This document shows positions 49,580-59,071 of a stretch of DNA of 64,000 bases, in pieces (position 1 is the first letter of the stretch; every line of letters begins with the position of its first letter). This stretch comes from Spirosoma radiotolerans. Lineage in GTDB: Bacteria > Bacteroidota > Bacteroidia > Cytophagales > Spirosomataceae. Made by a program: the position numbers and the translations under genes. The notes under the pieces were generated by a model. The model saw only the letters and a list, made by a program, of their open reading frames with translations. It was not told the origin of the DNA and did no database searches. The DNA lies in the NCBI RefSeq assembly GCF_000974425.1, contig NZ_CP010429.1, positions 4,092,001 to 4,156,000 on the forward strand, written 5' to 3'.

Positions 49580-51985
49580 TTACTTAAACTCGAAGTTGTA
49601 GGTCAGACTGGGAATAGGGGCACCGAAGATGCTGAGCCGGTAAGGGTTGGTCGCCTGCCCTTCCGTCCGAAAAAAGATCGAATACACGTTCTTACGCCCG
49701 TACAGGTTATACACGGTGAACGTCCAGTGTCCCTGCCAGCGCCGGTTTTTCATACTCGGGTTGTAGATGTTCCAGGCAAAATCCAGCCGATGATAATCGG
49801 GTAACCGGTATTGGTTACGCTCGTTATAGTAGGGATAGGTACGGTTCTGATACCGAATGAAGCCTTCAGGTGCGGTATATGGACGCCCGGTGCTGTAGGC
49901 AAAGTTGAACGAAAAACTATGGTGTTTGCCCTGATTGATGGTCAGGCTCATGTTCAGGCTGTGGGGCCGGTCATAATTGGCCGAGTACCAATTCCCGTTG
50001 TTAATCTGCTGCTGAAAGTCAGTTCCCATATTGACCTGATTCAAAGTGCGGGCGTAGGTGTAGTTGACCCAACCTGTTAGCTCGCCTTTCTTTTTAGACA
50101 CCATCAACTCCATGCCATACGCTTTACTTCGGCCCGGCAAAAGCTGGGTTTCCGGATAAGGCTGCAATAAAAAATCAGCCCCCGGTTTGTAGTCCAGGAT
50201 GTGTTGCGTGCTGCGCCAGTACACCTCCGCCGACAGCTCAAAAATGTTGTTCTTCGAGTTCTGGAAATAGCCCGCCGAAAACAACTGGCTTATCTGAGGC
50301 TGAATATGCGCATCCGATGTTTTCCAACGCGAGGTGGGTAAGGGCGTGGTCGTATTGGTGATCACCTGTAAATACTGCCGCATCAGGTTGTACCCCAGCT
50401 TGATGGATGAGTTAGGCGTCAGGGCATAGCGCAACCCCAGCCGGGGCTCCAGGCCACCATATTGCTTGGTCACCTGCCCCGCCCCATAAACCGTTGAATC
50501 CACTACCGTCGTAGCATCGGGTACAGCACCCGTTTCCGAACCTGCGTATCGACGCACCACTGAGGGCCCCAGATTCAGGAAGTGCGAATAGCGCAAGCCC
50601 GCCGAGAGGGCCAGCTTATCAGACAGGCTAATCTCGTCTTCGGCGTGGATGGCTAGTTCCAGCGCGTTTTCAATCGGCGTCTTCTGGTAATTCACCGCCA
50701 GACTATTACCAGGAATTAGCTCGCCGGGGTTCAACCGGTAATGCGTGCCGCTGAGACCGATCTCGATCTTCTGGTTTTCGAGTTGGTAGTTCAGGTTTGA
50801 CTTGAGTTGCCGTTGTAGCAGCGACTGCTTGAGCACCACTTTATTATCCGTACTGTCTTCGGTCGATAAGATTCGGGGAATGTACTGGGACACCAAAGCG
50901 GTCGTCTGCACATTTAGCCGGGGGTTGATGGCATGAAACCAGCGCACCATGCCATTGGCCGTTTGTTGGGCATACTGGGTGTTGACAGCGTTGACATTGG
51001 CCAGACTACCGAGCAGGTTGGTCTGAAACAAATCCTGACTCAGGTAGCCCATCGCCGTGACGGTATTGTTGTCGTTGACCCGCCAGAAAAGCTTGGCCGT
51101 TCCATCGCCGAACTTGGCCCGAATGTTATCGAAGCGGGGCGAAACGGCCCGCAGCAAAAAGTCATTGAACGCCCCTCTACCCGACACCATCAGGGCCAGT
51201 TTCCCCTTCACAATGGGCGTCTCGACCGTCAGCCGGTTAGCCACCAGACTGACACCACCCGTCAGGTGAAACTGATTCAGGTCCGGGTTTCGAAGGCTGA
51301 TATCCAGCACCGACGCGGCTCGTCCGCCGTAGCGGGCCGGCACGTTTCCTTTATAGAGATCCAGGCCACTGACGGCATCGGGCGGAAAAACCGAGAACAG
51401 CCCAAACATGTGCGTTGGGTTGAAAATAGGGGTATCATCGAGCAGGATCAGATTCTGGTCGGTCGTGCCGCCCCGGATATTGACCCCATTGGCGGCCTCC
51501 CCCACACTGGTGACGCCGGGCAGCATCTGCAAACTCCGTAAAATATCAACTTCGCCTAAGGCAGCAGGCATCTTTTTGAGGGTCGCAATATTGATTTGGC
51601 TCACGCCCAGCAACGGTTGCCGAACGTTTCGGTCATAGCCTTTGCTGGTGACCACGACTTCTTCTAGCTGACTGGAGACCGACGGCAGAAATACGTTGAG
51701 GGTTCTGTTTTCGCGAATCGAGATGGTGGCTCGGTACGGCACAAAACCAAGTTGTCGGACCACCAGCACGTGCTGACCCGATCGGGTTTTGATCGAAAAA
51801 TTACCTTGGCCGTCGGTATAGGTACCGGTGGTGGCTTTTTCATAATCAAGCACCACAGCAGCCCGCGGAATGGGCTGCTGACTGGCCGAGTCACGCACGG
51901 TGCCGGAAAGCGTGTACAGGATTTGAGCCTGGGCCATAGTTGCTCCTATAATCAGCAGCAAGGCACTCGGTAGAAATCGTTGCAT
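49580..51985 (-). CDS. TonB-dependent receptor with CarboxypepD-like N-terminal domain
   Basis: An 801-aa outer-membrane receptor. I place the start at 51985 (MQRFLPSALLLIIGATM), which gives a normal signal peptide ending near AQAQ; the frame extends upstream to a GTG at 52099. The regulatory-like domain (LSGTVRDSASQQPIPRAAVV) is followed by the plug (EEVVVTSKGYDRNVRQPLLG, NGVNIRGGTTDQNLILLDDT) and the barrel. The last strand ends IPSLTYNFEFK. A DUF4249 lipoprotein gene is divergent, and a dead one lies downstream. Confidence 0.93.
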   Translation of the reverse strand: MQRFLPSALLLIIGATMAQAQILYTLSGTVRDSASQQPIPRAAVVLDYEKATTGTYTDGQGNFSIKTRSGQHVLVVRQLGFVPYRATISIRENRTLNVFLPSVSSQLEEVVVTSKGYDRNVRQPLLGVSQINIATLKKMPAALGEVDILRSLQMLPGVTSVGEAANGVNIRGGTTDQNLILLDDTPIFNPTHMFGLFSVFPPDAVSGLDLYKGNVPARYGGRAASVLDISLRNPDLNQFHLTGGVSLVANRLTVETPIVKGKLALMVSGRGAFNDFLLRAVSPRFDNIRAKFGDGTAKLFWRVNDNNTVTAMGYLSQDLFQTNLLGSLANVNAVNTQYAQQTANGMVRWFHAINPRLNVQTTALVSQYIPRILSTEDSTDNKVVLKQSLLQRQLKSNLNYQLENQKIEIGLSGTHYRLNPGELIPGNSLAVNYQKTPIENALELAIHAEDEISLSDKLALSAGLRYSHFLNLGPSVVRRYAGSETGAVPDATTVVDSTVYGAGQVTKQYGGLEPRLGLRYALTPNSSIKLGYNLMRQYLQVITNTTTPLPTSRWKTSDAHIQPQISQLFSAGYFQNSKNNIFELSAEVYWRSTQHILDYKPGADFLLQPYPETQLLPGRSKAYGMELMVSKKKGELTGWVNYTYARTLNQVNMGTDFQQQINNGNWYSANYDRPHSLNMSLTINQGKHHSFSFNFAYSTGRPYTAPEGFIRYQNRTYPYYNERNQYRLPDYHRLDFAWNIYNPSMKNRRWQGHWTFTVYNLYGRKNVYSIFFRTEGQATNPYRLSIFGAPIPSLTYNFEFK

Positions 51986-52123
51986 GAAATGAACAGTAAT
52001 GATGTGGTCCTGTTTTCTCTCGCACAGGAAGCGGGCTTCTTCACAAACCATTGACACAACGGAGGCAAAAGCACTGTTTGTCAAGGGAATATATATCACG
52101 TTAGCATAAACTCATATTTCTTC

Positions 52124-52131
52124 CAAATCTA
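52124..52131 (-). promoter_or_regulatory. Candidate -7 element for the TonB receptor gene
   Basis: Minus-strand TAGATTTG, an exact TAnnTTTG match, 139 bases before the ATG at 51985. The shared 241-bp divergent region also holds the DUF4249 promoter, which I could not place. Confidence 0.4.
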
Positions 52132-52226
52132 CCCATACAGGTAGTTCATCTATACTTTCCGGGTATGGCTAAAAATAGCTTGTTATTTATCAATTGTTTC
52201 TGGTTAAATTACTTTTTTTAACTGAT

Positions 52227-53528
52227 ATGCGCTTAGTCGTTTTTGCGTTGAGCAGCTTGCTACTCACGTTCCTGCTCACCGCTTGTGTAGATCCGCTCGA
52301 GTTAACGATTATTGAAACCGTAGATATTCTGGTCGTCGATGGTACCATCACAAACCTGCCCGAACCGCAAATTATCCGGATCAACCGGTCCAAATCAGAC
52401 CCCTTAACTGGCCGCTTTGGCTCTGTGCCGATTACAAAGGCATTGGTCGAAGTGCTTGTCGATTCCGCGCAACGTTTAGCCTGCCATGAAACGGTAGCGG
52501 GTAGTTATCAGCTACCCAGTGATTTCAGAGGACAAGTAGGTCATGCTTACCAGTTGCAGTTTACCCTGAGTGATGGGACGCACTATGTATCAACGCAGCA
52601 AATCATGCAGCCGGTACCGGCCATTGGGCGCGTGTCGGCCAAATTCAACTCGGCCAGCCTGCCGGTCGGACAACAACTGGCAGGCGGTTATCGGGCCGGT
52701 CATGATGTATTTATCGATTGGACAGACCCGGCAAATCAGCACAATTACTACCGATGGGAATGGAAACTCTACGAAAAGCAGCACTGGTGTCGGAGCTGTC
52801 AGCAGGGTATTTATGCGGTCAATGTTATTCCGCCCCATGCCTATAAAGACAAAACGTTCTATGTTTCCAGCGACGAACTTTATGAAAACTGTTTTGTGCC
52901 CGTCAACTATTTAGAAGCTGCCCAGCCCCCGTTTTATAGCGGATCATTTGTGTATGATTACCCCTGCCGTACGCAGTGCTGGGACATTATTTACAGCTCG
53001 TCGCTTAATGTCTTCGACGATCAATACAGCAACGGCGGTCAGATTCTGGGGCGAAACGTGGCACAGATTCCCTATTATGACAGTACAGCGGCACTTGTTG
53101 AAATCAGGCAATTGTCCTTACCGCCATCAGCCCATACCTATTTCAGCCGCTTTCAGAACCAGACCCAAAATGTAAACGGCCTGACCGATTCATCTCCATC
53201 CGCCCCGGTGGGCAATATTCATAACGCGGGCAACCGTGCCGAGTCGGTTGTTGGTTATTTTACAGCATCGGCCGTATCGGCCGTGCGGTACTGGCTGGAT
53301 CGTAAAGATGTTGTTGGTCTGCCTTTTGGCCAGACAGACCCGACCAGAGCTTCTACCTTACCCGGCGCTGAACTGTTTTATTCCCTTAACCTACGACAAC
53401 CCATTCCTGAGCCCCTATATCCTTACCCTCCTATTCGCGTATGGGGCGGTCCACCCCGACCTGTAACGGCCATCTGCGTTTCCAGCGACAGTCGAACGCC
53501 CTTTAAGCCGGATGGCTGGCAGGATTGA
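52227..53528 (+). CDS. DUF4249 family outer-membrane lipoprotein
   Basis: A 433-aa lipoprotein (lipobox LLTAC within LLLTFLLTACVDP). Family features are the early LVVDGTITNLPEPQIIRI, the mid FIDWTDPANQHNYYRWEW and the cysteine-bearing region WCRSCQQGIYAV, and the end RTPFKPDGWQD. DUF4249 proteins regularly pair with CarboxypepD-domain TonB receptors and may act as accessory substrate binders. The start at 52227 gives the signal peptide directly; an upstream TTG frame adds 11 residues without purpose. It is divergent from its receptor, unlike the usual co-directional order. Confidence 0.88.
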   Translation: MRLVVFALSSLLLTFLLTACVDPLELTIIETVDILVVDGTITNLPEPQIIRINRSKSDPLTGRFGSVPITKALVEVLVDSAQRLACHETVAGSYQLPSDFRGQVGHAYQLQFTLSDGTHYVSTQQIMQPVPAIGRVSAKFNSASLPVGQQLAGGYRAGHDVFIDWTDPANQHNYYRWEWKLYEKQHWCRSCQQGIYAVNVIPPHAYKDKTFYVSSDELYENCFVPVNYLEAAQPPFYSGSFVYDYPCRTQCWDIIYSSSLNVFDDQYSNGGQILGRNVAQIPYYDSTAALVEIRQLSLPPSAHTYFSRFQNQTQNVNGLTDSSPSAPVGNIHNAGNRAESVVGYFTASAVSAVRYWLDRKDVVGLPFGQTDPTRASTLPGAELFYSLNLRQPIPEPLYPYPPIRVWGGPPRPVTAICVSSDSRTPFKPDGWQD

Positions 53529-53588
53529 CGCTACAGGCGTTTTTGAGCCTGGATTTACAAGAAACCCGCCAGGATTCTATCGTGCAGG

Positions 53589-53619
53589 TTTGGTTGGCAC
53601 AGGGGGAATTGTAATTTTG
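53589..53619 (+). promoter_or_regulatory. Full-consensus Bacteroidota promoter
   Basis: TTTG (53589-53592), exactly 19 bases, then TAATTTTG (53612-53619). Both elements and the spacing match the consensus. The gene served is most likely the phosphohexomutase at 53805, with a leader of about 180 bases. Confidence 0.7.
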
Positions 53620-53804
53620 GCGAATAAAAGCATAAATCGTATGGGATCCATTGAGGCTATTTTGCCTGAAGTCGATAAAAGGCATTTGCAATTTGCTTCC
53701 ATCGTTAACGATATTTTCGTCTATTGCCCCATTCCGTTCGCTTAACAACCAGCGTGCTAACCAGGTTAGCGTTTAAACCAACTCCAAATTATCACCCTTG
53801 ACCA

Positions 53805-55562
53805 ATGGAAGTAACCCTTGATTCCCCTACTCAGCAACGCGTCGACCAATGGCTTAGCGGCAACTACGATGCTGATTCCAAAGAGGCTATCCAGCATCTG
53901 ATCGACTCCGGCAATATTGCGGAGCTTACCGACTCGTTCTACCGCGACCTTGAATTTGGCACCGGGGGCCTGCGGGGCGTTTTAGGTGTAGGCTCAAACC
54001 GAATGAACCGCTATACGGTTGGAGCCGCTACGCAGGGGCTATCTAATTATATCAACGCAGCCTTCCCCGGCGAAGATATTAGCGTCGCCATTGCGCACGA
54101 TAGCCGCCGGATGAGTCCGGAATTTGCCCGGTTAGTAGCCGATATTTTTTCGGCAAACGGCATTAAGGTGTATCTGTTCAGCAGCCTGCGCCCCACCCCT
54201 GAACTCTCCTTTGCCATTCGCCAGTTGGGCTGCCAGAGCGGCATTGTCGTTACGGCCTCGCACAACCCACCCGAATACAACGGGTATAAAGTGTACTGGA
54301 ACGATGGGGGCCAGGTAGTGGCCCCCCACGACAAAGGCATTATTGCCGAAGTGAACAAGATCACCTCCGTCGATGCGATTAAGTTTGAAGGCGTGCCGGA
54401 GAAAATCCACCTGATCGACGAAGAAATCGATGCGCCCTACGTAGAGCGGGTCAAATCGAACGCCGTCAACCCGGATGTCATCCAACGGCAGGCTAACCTG
54501 AATATCGTTTATACGCCTATTCACGGTACGGGCATTACGCTGGTACCGCGCGTCCTCGATGCCCTGGGTTTCAACAACGTTCACATTGTGGAAGAGCAGG
54601 CTACGCCGGATGGCAACTTCCCAACGGTGAAATCGCCGAATCCCGAAGAACGCGCAGCCATGCAACTGGCCCTTGACTTGGCCAACAAACTGAACGCCGA
54701 TCTCATTATGGCCACTGACCCCGACGCCGACCGCGTTGGCGCTGGTGCCCGCAATCATCATGGCGAATTTGAGTTGCTGAACGGCAATCAGATGGCCAGT
54801 CTGATTATCTATTACCTGCTCAATGCCTGGAAAGATGCGGGTAAGCTAACCGGAAAGGAGTTTGTGGCCAAGACCATCGTTACCACCGACCTCATCGACA
54901 AGATGTGCGCTCGTTACGGTGTAAATTGCTATAACACCCTGACCGGTTTTAAATACATCGCCGAAGTGATCCGGGAACTGGAAGGAAAAGAACAGTTTAT
55001 TGGCGGGGGCGAAGAAAGCTACGGCTACCTGATCGGCGATTTCGTGCGCGATAAAGATGCCATTGCCTCCTGCGCCATTATTGCCGAACTGACTGCCTAC
55101 GCCAAAGATCAGGGTAAAAGCCTGTTCGATATGCTGATGGCTATGTATCAGGAAAATGGCTTTTATTATGAAGCGCTGGTATCGCTCACTAAAAAAGGAC
55201 GGGAAGGGGCGGATGCCATTCAACAAATGATGGCCGGTTTCCGGGCAAACCCGCCCAAATCCATCGCTGGATCGGCCGTGGTTCGGGTAGATGATTATAA
55301 AGCGCTCACGCGTTTGGACCCACAGAGTGGACAGACGTCGACTATCGAAGCCGGCAAAATGGGCATTGAGTCGTCAAACGTGTTGCAGTTTTTCACCGAA
55401 GACGGCACCAAAGTATCGGCCCGTCCATCGGGAACGGAGCCCAAAATCAAGTTTTACGTCAGTGTGGTTGAACCGCTCGAAAGTAAAGATGCCTTCGATG
55501 ATACGTATGCCCAGCTAAAAGCCAAAGTACAGCGCGTAATTGACGAGCTGCAATTGACCTAA
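53805..55562 (+). CDS. Phospho-sugar mutase (phosphoglucomutase/phosphomannomutase family)
   Basis: A 585-aa alpha-D-phosphohexomutase that shifts phosphate between C1 and C6 of a hexose. It contains all four family loops: the phospho-Ser loop VVTASHNPPEYNGYKVYW, the metal-binding DPDADRVG, the sugar-binding GGGEESYGYLIGD and the C-terminal phosphate loop RPSGTEPKIKFY. The length fits bacterial PGM of the long type. Cytoplasmic; links glucose-6-phosphate to glucose-1-phosphate for glycan or polysaccharide synthesis. A strong terminator follows. Confidence 0.95.
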   Translation: MEVTLDSPTQQRVDQWLSGNYDADSKEAIQHLIDSGNIAELTDSFYRDLEFGTGGLRGVLGVGSNRMNRYTVGAATQGLSNYINAAFPGEDISVAIAHDSRRMSPEFARLVADIFSANGIKVYLFSSLRPTPELSFAIRQLGCQSGIVVTASHNPPEYNGYKVYWNDGGQVVAPHDKGIIAEVNKITSVDAIKFEGVPEKIHLIDEEIDAPYVERVKSNAVNPDVIQRQANLNIVYTPIHGTGITLVPRVLDALGFNNVHIVEEQATPDGNFPTVKSPNPEERAAMQLALDLANKLNADLIMATDPDADRVGAGARNHHGEFELLNGNQMASLIIYYLLNAWKDAGKLTGKEFVAKTIVTTDLIDKMCARYGVNCYNTLTGFKYIAEVIRELEGKEQFIGGGEESYGYLIGDFVRDKDAIASCAIIAELTAYAKDQGKSLFDMLMAMYQENGFYYEALVSLTKKGREGADAIQQMMAGFRANPPKSIAGSAVVRVDDYKALTRLDPQSGQTSTIEAGKMGIESSNVLQFFTEDGTKVSARPSGTEPKIKFYVSVVEPLESKDAFDDTYAQLKAKVQRVIDELQLT

Positions 55563-55614
55563 TCATTGGTCAACGTCGGCGTAATCGCATGCCGTATTTA
55601 CACTCAAATTATTG

Positions 55615-55654
55615 AAAAGGTCCGCTGTTGATAATCAGCGGACCTTTTTCTTTT
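55615..55654 (+). terminator. Intrinsic terminator of the phosphohexomutase gene
   Basis: AAAAGGTCCGCTG (55615-55627) pairs with CAGCGGACCTTTT (55636-55648) and runs on into TCTTTT. This is a strong GC stem with a U-tract. Confidence 0.9.
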
Positions 55655-55771
55655 ATAACCATTTATTACAATTAAAAACTGGTTAATTAGAATTCTTAAA
55701 TTTATAGCTTTAAGGGATTATACTCAAGTAGTATCGCTCACTAATATTTCCACCTAATTCTAATTAATCTG

Positions 55772-58700
55772 ATGATGAAACGCGCTTTACGACAAGCGTA
55801 CCGCACATTGCCACTCGTTGTTTTCGCTTGGCTTTTGTGCCTAGGGGCTTTTGCCCAGGAACGCAAAATTACCGGCCGGATTACCGACGGCAACGACAAT
55901 AGTGGCCTCCCCGGCGCTAATATTGTTGTGAAAGGAACCCAGACGGGCGTGGTTACCGACGCCAATGGGCAGTTTTCCTTGAATGTTGCTGCCGGACGCG
56001 ATGTACTAACTGTTTCGGCTATTGGCTATGCCTCTCAGGAAGTTACGATTGGTTCCCGAACAACCATCAACCTGGCCATGGCACCCGACATAAAAACACT
56101 TAATGAAGTAGTCGTGACGGGTTATGGCGCACAGGCCAAACGGGACATTACGGGAGCCGTAGCCACAGTAGATACCAAGCAGCTTCTGTCGGTGCCGGCA
56201 ACCAACGTTGGGCAGGCTCTTCAGGGTCGGGTAGCTGGTGTGCAGGTTGGCAATGAAAACTCTCCTGGTGGCGGTGTCATGGTACGTATCCGGGGTTTTG
56301 GTACGATCAATGATAACTCCCCGCTTTATGTAATCGACGGCGTTCCAACCAAGGGAAACCTTAACACCCTGAATTTAAACGACGTAGAGAGCATGCAGAT
56401 TTTAAAAGATGCGTCAGCCGCTTCCATCTACGGCTCGCGCGCGGGCAATGGCGTCGTCATTATTACAACGAAGAAAGGGAAAGCCGGTAAACCTAAATTC
56501 ACTTACGATACGTATTATGGTTCACAGCGGCACGGCAAGTTACTGGATATGCTCAACACCCAGGAGTATGCTCAGCTAACCTGGACATCCCGCATTAACT
56601 CCGGGGTTGTCGGTGCCAACGGCAATCCGGTTCACTCGCAGTTTGGCAATGGGGCAACGCCCGTCATCCCTGATTTTGTGCTACCCAGTGGCGCATCGGC
56701 CAGCGACCCTCGGCTTGCCCGGAACCCCGACGGAACATACGTCAATTACAACAATGACATTAATTCACCAACTTTCTTACTCATCACGCCAGCCAATAAA
56801 ACAGGAACCAACTGGCTGGAAGAGATTTTTCAGACCGCTCCTATCCAGAATCATCAGCTAGGGGTATCGGGTGGTAGCGAGAACGGGCGCTATGCCATGT
56901 CGCTGAACTACTTCAACCAGGAAGGGATCATGAAGTACACGGGCTACAAACGCTATTCGCTGCGGGCCAATACCGAGTTTAACGTGAACAAGCGAGTTCG
57001 CGTTGGGCAAAACTTTCAGGTCGCTTATGGCGAACGCCTAGGCCAGCCTAACGGCAACAACGCCGAAAGCAACCCCGTCTCCTTCGCGTATCGTATTCAG
57101 CCAATTATTCCGGTTTACGACGTAGCGGGTAACTTCGCCGGCACACGTGGGGGCGACCTTGATAACGCCAATAATCCGGTGGCTCTACTTTACCGGAACA
57201 AGGATAATATTCAGAAAGAGATTCGGCTGTTTGGCAATGCATTTGCCGAAGTCGACATCCTGAAAAACCTGACGGCCCGGACCAGCTTCGGGATCGATTA
57301 CAACCTGTTCAATTTCAAAAACTACACCATTCGGGATATTGAATCAGCTGAAGCTCGTGGCTCTAACAGCCTGCAAACCAACAACAACTATGAATGGACC
57401 TGGACGTGGTACAATACTCTGACCTATAACATGGCCATTGGCGACCGGCACCGGTTCAATGTCATTGTCGGTACAGAATCCATCAAAAATTATTTTGAAA
57501 CATTCGATGCCAGCCGGACGAACTTCGCCGTTGATGACGTCGAAAACCGATACCTGAGTGCGGGCACGGGCGTTCAGACAAACAATGGTGGAGCATCGAA
57601 CTGGCGGTTAGCCTCCGAGTTTGCCAAGCTGAATTATGTGCTGGATGATAAATACCTGATTGACCTGACCGTTCGTCGTGACCGTTCGTCGCGCTTCGCG
57701 AAAGAGTTCCGGTCGGCGGTGTTCCCGGCGGCCAGTGTTGGCTGGCGTGTCTCAAAGGAGAACTTTTTCAAGCCGATCACCCTGTTCGATGATCTGAAAT
57801 TCCGGGCTGGCTGGGGCCAGACGGGTAACCAGGAAATTGGGAACTACAACTCCTTCACGCAGTTCAGCACGAACCCCATTACGTCCTTTTATGACATCAA
57901 TGGAACACGTACCTCGGCGGTGCCCGGCTACGAACTCACGCAGTTTGGTAACGCCAGGGCAAAATGGGAAACCACAACCAGCCTGAACATCGGCTTTGAC
58001 GCTAGCCTGCTCAAAAATCGACTAACGGTGGGCTTCGACTGGTATACACGCACAACTTCCGATATGCTCTTTCCGGTGCAGGCACCCCTCACCCAGGGGG
58101 TAGCCACGGTTCCTTTCCAGAACATCGGGTCGATGCGCAACCGGGGTGTTGACCTGATGATCAACTATGGCGATAAAATCGGCAGCGGTGGACTGAGTTA
58201 TAACGTTGGCGCTAACTTCAGCACCTACCGCAACGTAGTAACCAAAACCAATGGTGACCCAAGTACGCAGTATTTCGGCATCAACGACGAGCGGATTCAG
58301 AACTTCGTTGTCACTCAGCAGGACTACCCTGTCTCGTCCTTCTTTGGCTACACCATCGACGGCATATTCCAGACGAATGAAGAAGCGAAGGCCGCTCCGG
58401 TTCAGTTCGGAAATGCGGCATCCGAGAACGTGGCGGGCCGCTTTAAGTTCCGTGATATAAATGGCGATGGCGTTATTAATACCAAAGACCTGAGCATCAT
58501 TGGCAGCCCGCACCCAAAATTCACGTATGGCCTGAATCTAAACCTGAACTATAAAAACTTCGGGCTTACGCTGTTTGGGCAAGGTGTCCAGGGCAACCAG
58601 ATTTTCAACTACACGAAATACTGGACTGACTTTCCAACGTTTGCCGGTAACCGCAGCACGCGTATGCTGTATCAGTCATGGCAGCCGGGAAAAACAGATG

Positions 58701-59023
58701 CCATATTACCCCAGCTCAGATCGAGCGATCAGGTTAGTATTCAACCGTCGACTTACTACCTGGAGAGTGGCTCGTATTTCCGGATGAAAAACATTCAGTT
58801 AACCTATCAACTTCCCCAATTGCTGCTTTCCAAATTGGGCCTGGGTGCAACGTCCGTTTACATTCAGGGACAGAACCTGTTTACGGTTACCAAGTATTCA
58901 GGCATGGACCCAGAAATCAACCTGCGCGCTTATTCCGCTGGCAACGACCGCCAGATTGGGGTCGACGGTGGCTCCTATCCCGTTGCAAAAACCGTATTAG
59001 TAGGTCTGAATCTGTCATTTTAA
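55772..59023 (+). CDS. SusC/RagA family TonB-linked outer-membrane transporter, pair 2
   Basis: A 1083-aa importer with signal peptide (to about GAFAQ), carboxypeptidase-regulatory-like domain (KITGRITDGNDNSGLPGANI), plug (NEVVVTGYGAQAKRDITGAV, DNSPLYVIDGVPT) and 22-strand barrel ending VAKTVLVGLNLSF. It is followed 48 bases later by its SusD partner. There is no clear link to a carbohydrate enzyme in the window, so the cargo is unknown. Confidence 0.96.
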   Translation: MMKRALRQAYRTLPLVVFAWLLCLGAFAQERKITGRITDGNDNSGLPGANIVVKGTQTGVVTDANGQFSLNVAAGRDVLTVSAIGYASQEVTIGSRTTINLAMAPDIKTLNEVVVTGYGAQAKRDITGAVATVDTKQLLSVPATNVGQALQGRVAGVQVGNENSPGGGVMVRIRGFGTINDNSPLYVIDGVPTKGNLNTLNLNDVESMQILKDASAASIYGSRAGNGVVIITTKKGKAGKPKFTYDTYYGSQRHGKLLDMLNTQEYAQLTWTSRINSGVVGANGNPVHSQFGNGATPVIPDFVLPSGASASDPRLARNPDGTYVNYNNDINSPTFLLITPANKTGTNWLEEIFQTAPIQNHQLGVSGGSENGRYAMSLNYFNQEGIMKYTGYKRYSLRANTEFNVNKRVRVGQNFQVAYGERLGQPNGNNAESNPVSFAYRIQPIIPVYDVAGNFAGTRGGDLDNANNPVALLYRNKDNIQKEIRLFGNAFAEVDILKNLTARTSFGIDYNLFNFKNYTIRDIESAEARGSNSLQTNNNYEWTWTWYNTLTYNMAIGDRHRFNVIVGTESIKNYFETFDASRTNFAVDDVENRYLSAGTGVQTNNGGASNWRLASEFAKLNYVLDDKYLIDLTVRRDRSSRFAKEFRSAVFPAASVGWRVSKENFFKPITLFDDLKFRAGWGQTGNQEIGNYNSFTQFSTNPITSFYDINGTRTSAVPGYELTQFGNARAKWETTTSLNIGFDASLLKNRLTVGFDWYTRTTSDMLFPVQAPLTQGVATVPFQNIGSMRNRGVDLMINYGDKIGSGGLSYNVGANFSTYRNVVTKTNGDPSTQYFGINDERIQNFVVTQQDYPVSSFFGYTIDGIFQTNEEAKAAPVQFGNAASENVAGRFKFRDINGDGVINTKDLSIIGSPHPKFTYGLNLNLNYKNFGLTLFGQGVQGNQIFNYTKYWTDFPTFAGNRSTRMLYQSWQPGKTDAILPQLRSSDQVSIQPSTYYLESGSYFRMKNIQLTYQLPQLLLSKLGLGATSVYIQGQNLFTVTKYSGMDPEINLRAYSAGNDRQIGVDGGSYPVAKTVLVGLNLSF

Positions 59024-59071
59024 CCTGAATCTATAAGGTGTTAACGCCTTGCAGATTCGCCAATAAAATCC

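Noticed and set aside
53512..53745. 77-codon frame after the DUF4249 gene
   Set aside because: It overlaps the DUF4249 stop region, contains the promoter for the next gene, and shows no family features.
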